This document shows positions 5,832 through 9,135 of a DNA stretch of 9,135 nucleotides, one piece after another. Each line of letters begins with the position of its first letter. Position 1 is the stretch's first letter. This stretch comes from Prevotellaceae bacterium (GTDB lineage: Bacteria > Bacteroidota > Bacteroidia > Bacteroidales > Bacteroidaceae), in the NCBI GenBank assembly GCA_030536165.1, contig JAUNQM010000079.1, positions 1 to 9,135 of the forward strand, in the 5' to 3' direction. The notes below the pieces were generated by a model, which was not told the DNA's origin, did not search any database, and was given only the letters and a program-made list of their open reading frames with translations. Both the position numbers and the translations under genes were made by a program.

Positions 5832-7049
5832 TTATTTTGACAAGTTCTCATACAATGAGCGCTTCGCCTTATCTGCATTGCGTGTGGCATAAAATGGGCA
5901 TTTCACCCCATCTGTAGGATACAGGCTCCAGTCAATATATGTAGCATCGGGCTTGTCGCTGCTATGGTCGCCTGGATACTGAGGAACGTAGAAATCGTAC
6001 GTCCAATTAAACCAAGGCATGTTCTTTTGTGCATACTCGTATGGCTCTTTGCCAGCCCTTTCCCATACATCGGCAAGTTCCTTAAGGTGGGCACGGTCGT
6101 CGGCACTCAATTCATAATACCAATGGGATGCAGTAGTGGCTGTGGCAGGTGATGCCTTGGGCAGGTCTGCCTCGCTGTTAATCAGCTTGCCTCCTTTGCT
6201 GACATCGGTAAACTCATCAGCGACCATAGCATTGTAGTACACCCATGTGTCACACGCAGATTCGTCGGCACCAGTGTACCCGATGATTGTCCCGTCCTCA
6301 TTGGTCAATGCTTTGAGCTGATATTTCGTGTTGTCGAGATAGACGATAGGATTCGTAGCACCAAATGTTGCGTACAGACTTTGTGTCCTTCCGATGAAGC
6401 ATGGGTACATAACGTCGGCGAAGTAATCTAAGGAAATGCTACGCCCAGTGCGATACAATCTGCTGCAAGCTGAGAAATACGAAGTGGGTGCGTCGCAATA
6501 AATCATGGCAATGGTAATATCCTTATTCTCAAAGCCATTTGCACGTAGCATCTTAACCATACCCTCAAGCGTAGCAAAACTCTCAAATGTTTGGTCAGAA
6601 ACGAAGCCAGTCTGTTTGCGCAGTGATTTCAAATAGGGTGTTGTCTTCAACGCTGTGGATTTACCCGACGACGAGCTGCCTGTAATAAGCAGTGCCGTCT
6701 TGTTGCCTGTGAGCACAGCCTTACGAACCAAGGAATCCACTACAAGACTATCGAGATAAGCTCCAGCTTCGAGGAAGCCTTTTACGTTGAGACCATCATA
6801 GCCTATGGGTATCAAGCACTCGCGTGTGATATCAGGATTGTTGGTTACAGGGTCAGGTCGTTCTTCATCCAGAGCCATTCTGCTGAAAATATCCTGCAGC
6901 AGCTCGGTCTTGTGTGCCTTGCAATAAGCCAAAGCCTCGGGCGAGTCGGCAAGTGAACGGGAAGCGGACTCGTTTTCATCGTCGTGACAAGCCGATAGAC
7001 TTGCCATAATAGCAAAAAGCATAAGACTTAAGAACAGATTTTTCTTCAT
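5832..7049 (-). CDS. Predicted lipoprotein with P-loop (zeta-toxin-like kinase fold)
   Basis: The product (405 residues from the ATG at 7049) starts with a lipoprotein signal peptide ending LSAC, with Cys21 as the lipidation site. Residues 118-131 read TALLITGSSSSGKS, a beta strand plus Walker A loop (GxxxxGKS at 124-131). Downstream, SDQTF (151-155) could supply the acidic residue of such kinases, and RLYRTGR (197-203) resembles the arginine-bearing segment of zeta-toxin-type phosphotransferases. The C-terminal 200 residues, rich in Trp, Tyr and Asp, have no recognised match. Zeta enzymes phosphorylate UDP-GlcNAc in the cytoplasm; an exported version would lack an obvious ATP supply, so substrate and activity are unknown. 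No antitoxin gene is adjacent, so a toxin-antitoxin role is not supported. A TTG two codons upstream (7055) is possible, but the ATG is preferred. It is a single gene with its own promoter box and no clear terminator. Confidence 0.8.
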   Translation of the reverse strand: MKKNLFLSLMLFAIMASLSACHDDENESASRSLADSPEALAYCKAHKTELLQDIFSRMALDEERPDPVTNNPDITRECLIPIGYDGLNVKGFLEAGAYLDSLVVDSLVRKAVLTGNKTALLITGSSSSGKSTALKTTPYLKSLRKQTGFVSDQTFESFATLEGMVKMLRANGFENKDITIAMIYCDAPTSYFSACSRLYRTGRSISLDYFADVMYPCFIGRTQSLYATFGATNPIVYLDNTKYQLKALTNEDGTIIGYTGADESACDTWVYYNAMVADEFTDVSKGGKLINSEADLPKASPATATTASHWYYELSADDRAHLKELADVWERAGKEPYEYAQKNMPWFNWTYDFYVPQYPGDHSSDKPDATYIDWSLYPTDGVKCPFYATRNADKAKRSLYENLSK

Positions 7050-7090
7050 CTTCAATTATATTTAATGGGGTAAAGCGCAAAATACGTTGG

Positions 7091-7098
7091 CAAAGTTA
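7091..7098 (-). promoter_or_regulatory. Promoter -7 box of the P-loop lipoprotein gene
   Basis: TAACTTTG on the minus strand matches TAnnTTTG exactly, 41 bases before the ATG at 7049. The bases upstream are an A-run; no TTTG occurs at the ideal distance, so the -33 element is poor. Confidence 0.6.
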
Positions 7099-7156
7099 GT
7101 TTTTTTTTTATAATATCATCACTATTGTCAAAAAATTTTTTTATGCTTACCGGATT

Positions 7157-7361
7157 ACCTGCAAAAACTTGTGTTATGAAAAGAATGGTAGGATACGCAT
7201 TGATATGGCTGCTATTCCTTTTCCCCCTCGAATAATTATCCTTTTTCATTGGCTTTGCCCTCTTCGCATCCCTCAGTTATGCAAGTGTAGAGAATAAACG
7301 AAGTCCCCTCCATCTCCCCCCCGAAGGGGAGAGCCTGTTTTTAACACAGGTTTTTGCAGGT
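7157..7361. repeat. Imperfect 20-bp inverted repeat flanking 165 bp
   Basis: The 20 bases at 7157-7176 match the reverse complement of 7342-7361 with one mismatch (core ACCTGCAAAAAC). The enclosed 165 bases contain a TCTCCCC/GGGGAGA hairpin (7313-7319 with 7326-7332) and a CCTGT/ACAGG hairpin followed by TTTTT (7334-7355), which could be a weak plus-strand terminator overlapping the right arm. No matching target duplications are visible at the outer ends. It may be a small non-autonomous element or two copies of a dispersed short repeat. The rest of 7099-7386 has no supported gene. Confidence 0.5.
7176..7235 (+). CDS. Possible 19-residue hydrophobic peptide
   Basis: A short open frame from an ATG encodes MKRMVGYALIWLLFLFPLE, with a basic start and a hydrophobic run like a tiny membrane peptide or a signal-peptide remnant. 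There is no TAnnTTTG box close upstream, and its first base falls on the last base of the left inverted-repeat arm. It may be chance or the decayed start of a former gene. It is recorded because it is one of the few protein-like stretches in this gap. Confidence 0.15.
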   Translation: MKRMVGYALIWLLFLFPLE

Positions 7362-7386
7362 GCCCCTAAAAAACGTCGTCTTTTAT

Positions 7387-7417
7387 TTTGTATTTCGCTC
7401 AACTTGCACTAACTTTG
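7387..7417 (+). promoter_or_regulatory. Promoter of the secreted endonuclease gene
   Basis: TTTG (7387-7390), a 19-base spacer and TAACTTTG (7410-7417) match the Bacteroidetes consensus in both boxes and in spacing. The predicted transcript start is near 7424, giving a leader of about 33 nt. Confidence 0.8.
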
Positions 7418-7456
7418 CAGACTCATTATCCATTCAAATAAAAGAAAGTGAATAAA

Positions 7457-9135
7457 ATGTCATTAAACTTTACAGGGAAGTTGTTCTTCGCGTCAATCTT
7501 CTCTATCGCATCAGCATTGTCGTTTGCTCAGCCAAGGGCTGACTATTATACATCTTCTACTCTCGATGGCAAGAGGGGCAGCGAGCTTGAACTTGCTCTA
7601 AAGGCAATAGTCTATCCTCACACAAAAATAAAATATGATCATTTGTGGGAGGCGTATGAGACCACAGACCCAGGGCCTTCGCCTGATTCGATACCAAGCT
7701 CTTATCATGGTGGAAAGACAGACCTTGTGTATGACATGTACGCATGGATGAGCCAGTTCCCAAAGTTCTATTCCGACAAAGACCATAGTCAGACGGGTGG
7801 CTTCAACCGCGAGCATGCTGTGCCTAACTCATGGTGGGGAGGCGAGAGCGGCAATGCGATTGCTTATACCGACTTGCACCATCTCGTGCCAGGTGATGGC
7901 GCTGCAAACAATGCCAAGCAGAACTATCCTTTGGGCGAATATAAGGCAGGCATGACTCTTGTGTGGCCTACGGAAACCAAGAAGAATGAGAACGGCAAGG
8001 AGTATGTGAAGGCTGACGCACACGACCACTCAAAGATGCCTTGCCATGTGAATGCGTCGCATGTATGGAAGACTACAAGCACAACAGATTATGATGGCGT
8101 CACATACTTCTTTGAACCTGCCGATGAATACAAGGGCGACTTTGCGCGTATGTACTTCTATGTAGTGTGCGCCTACGAGGGTATTGACTGGAAAGTAAAC
8201 GATATGTTTACAACCGTGAGCGGACATACAACTATCAAACCGTGGGCACTCGATATGCTGCTGAAGTGGCATAATGCCGACAAGGTGTCGAAGAAGGAGC
8301 GTGACCGCAACAATGCCGTTGAGTCGCTTCAGGGCAACCGTAACCCTTTCATCGACTACCCTGAATTGGTCGATTACATCTGGGGCAGCAAGAGCAGTGA
8401 GTCGTTCTGCCTGTCGAATGCAACGAGTTCATACAGCGAGGAATACTCTACGCGTCCATCTGCAAAGTGGAAACTTGGTGGCGAATACGTGTCGAGCGTT
8501 ACAGCAATGTTGGGAGAAGACTTCACATCGCCTACGCTTGAAGTCGATGCAAAGATGGCTTGCACTACGCAATACACAAGTGACGATGAGAGCGTGGCAA
8601 CCATCGATGCTGACGGCGTAGTAACCCTGAATGCTTTAGGCACAACAACCATCACCGCCACAGTTACGCCAGTTGAGCCTTCAATCCCTGCTGCAACTGC
8701 GACATACATACTCACTGTAGAGAAACCAGTTGATCCTGCATGCTATTTCGCTGAGACGTTTGACAATTGTAATGGAACAGGTGCTAACGATGACGAATGG
8801 AGCGGCTCGATAGCGCAAGGTAGCGTTAAGGCAGACTACGAAGGTTGGACCTTGAATAATGTATTTGGTGCAAATCATTGTATAAAAGTCGGTACTGCAG
8901 AAAAGGTTGGAAGTGTTACCACACCATCTATTTCCTTTGCAGGCGATGCTGTTATCACCTTTAAGGCAGGTGCATGGAACATAGAAAAAGAAACAACCGA
9001 CATTACAATAACTGCAACTAACGGCACGCTGTCAGAGTCGTCAATCACACTTACCAAAGGCGCATGGACAGACTATCGACTCTATCTCCCAGGCGTAACA
9101 GGCAGCACGAAAATCACTTTTACTGCAAAAGAAAA
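7457..9135 (+). CDS. Secreted EndoI-family endonuclease with Big_2-like and C-terminal beta domains (partial, runs off the right edge)
   Basis: This open frame of 559 codons has no stop before the window ends. Residues 1-24 are a signal peptide, cut after SFA. The nuclease domain (about 30-310) has the hallmarks of the endonuclease I family: NREHAVPNSWW (117-127) with the catalytic Glu-His pair at 119-120, TDLHHLVPGD (138-147), NNAKQN (151-156) supplying the likely metal-binding Asn, and RNPFIDYPELVDYIW (295-309). The family cuts DNA, sometimes RNA, without sequence preference outside the cytoplasm. Residues about 350-424 resemble a Big_2 Ig-like domain (TSDDESVATIDADGVVTL). From about 427 a beta-rich region (CYFAETFDN, then DYEGWTL) resembles the jelly-roll modules of Bacteroidetes secreted proteins. 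A surface-attachment or type IX sorting tail may lie beyond the edge. A GTG three codons earlier (7448) is an alternative start. The likely role is extracellular DNA degradation for nutrient use or biofilm turnover (inference). Confidence 0.93.
   Translation, partial: MSLNFTGKLFFASIFSIASALSFAQPRADYYTSSTLDGKRGSELELALKAIVYPHTKIKYDHLWEAYETTDPGPSPDSIPSSYHGGKTDLVYDMYAWMSQFPKFYSDKDHSQTGGFNREHAVPNSWWGGESGNAIAYTDLHHLVPGDGAANNAKQNYPLGEYKAGMTLVWPTETKKNENGKEYVKADAHDHSKMPCHVNASHVWKTTSTTDYDGVTYFFEPADEYKGDFARMYFYVVCAYEGIDWKVNDMFTTVSGHTTIKPWALDMLLKWHNADKVSKKERDRNNAVESLQGNRNPFIDYPELVDYIWGSKSSESFCLSNATSSYSEEYSTRPSAKWKLGGEYVSSVTAMLGEDFTSPTLEVDAKMACTTQYTSDDESVATIDADGVVTLNALGTTTITATVTPVEPSIPAATATYILTVEKPVDPACYFAETFDNCNGTGANDDEWSGSIAQGSVKADYEGWTLNNVFGANHCIKVGTAEKVGSVTTPSISFAGDAVITFKAGAWNIEKETTDITITATNGTLSESSITLTKGAWTDYRLYLPGVTGSTKITFTAKE

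Noticed and set aside
5642..5917. A plus-strand open frame of 91 codons
   Set aside because: It overlaps the rplM promoter and the 3' end of the P-loop lipoprotein gene in antisense; its composition looks random, with no domain or promoter.
5832..7049. A toxin-antitoxin system based on the zeta-like P-loop protein
   Set aside because: There is no adjacent small antitoxin gene, and the protein has an export signal; the resemblance is to the fold, not to a functional module.
7313..7332. The TCTCCCC/GGGGAGA hairpin as an independent terminator
   Set aside because: No T-run follows on either strand and no supported gene ends nearby; noted only within the inverted-repeat feature.
8274..8621. A plus-strand open frame of 115 codons inside the nuclease gene
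   Set aside because: The overlapping frame encodes the end of the EndoI domain, with clear family motifs, so this is an out-of-frame shadow.

Overview
The window looks like a chromosomal segment from a member of the order Bacteroidales, most likely Prevotella or a close relative. Three things point there: the tightly packed gene order rplM-rpsI-rpsB-tsf, promoter boxes of the Bacteroidetes type (TAnnTTTG near -7, sometimes with TTTG near -33) ahead of every transcription unit, and accessory genes typical of the group (a BspA-like leucine-rich-repeat protein, lipoproteins, and an EndoI-type secreted nuclease carrying Ig-like domains). The genus is inferred from overall resemblance and not from a marker gene.

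Layout from left to right. Positions 1-205 hold a short inverted-repeat cluster at the edge and a strong terminator. A BspA-like secreted repeat protein lies on the minus strand (206-1417), divergent from a small lipoprotein of unknown function on the plus strand (1581-2039); the 163-base gap between them carries one promoter for each. A 450-base gene-free stretch (2040-2488) follows, with a block of competing hairpins, a pair of inverted palindromic repeats of the REP/REPIN kind, and the terminator of the ribosomal operon. The minus-strand operon rplM-rpsI-rpsB-tsf fills 5348-2489. It has a good promoter at 5620-5651, a leader of about 265 nt with several stem-loops, and two further stem-loops in the rpsI-rpsB gap. 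Both are candidate sites for feedback control by ribosomal proteins.

Upstream, on the minus strand (5832-7049), is a predicted lipoprotein that carries a Walker A nucleotide-binding loop and a downstream arginine pattern resembling zeta-toxin-type kinases. An ATP-dependent fold on an exported protein is the oddest coding feature here. A divergent gap (7050-7456) with an imperfect inverted repeat separates it from a plus-strand secreted endonuclease (7457 to the right edge), which combines an EndoI nuclease domain, a Big_2-like domain and a beta-rich C-terminal domain, and runs off the window.

The ribosomal genes serve core translation. The flanking genes encode exported or surface products and show no evident link to the operon or to one another, beyond the Big_2-like domain shared by the BspA-like protein and the nuclease. 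I saw no tRNA, rRNA, CRISPR array, transposase gene or phage gene. The candidates for something undescribed are the exported P-loop protein, the REPIN-like repeat pair with a compensatory base change, and the two structured untranslated regions of the ribosomal operon.
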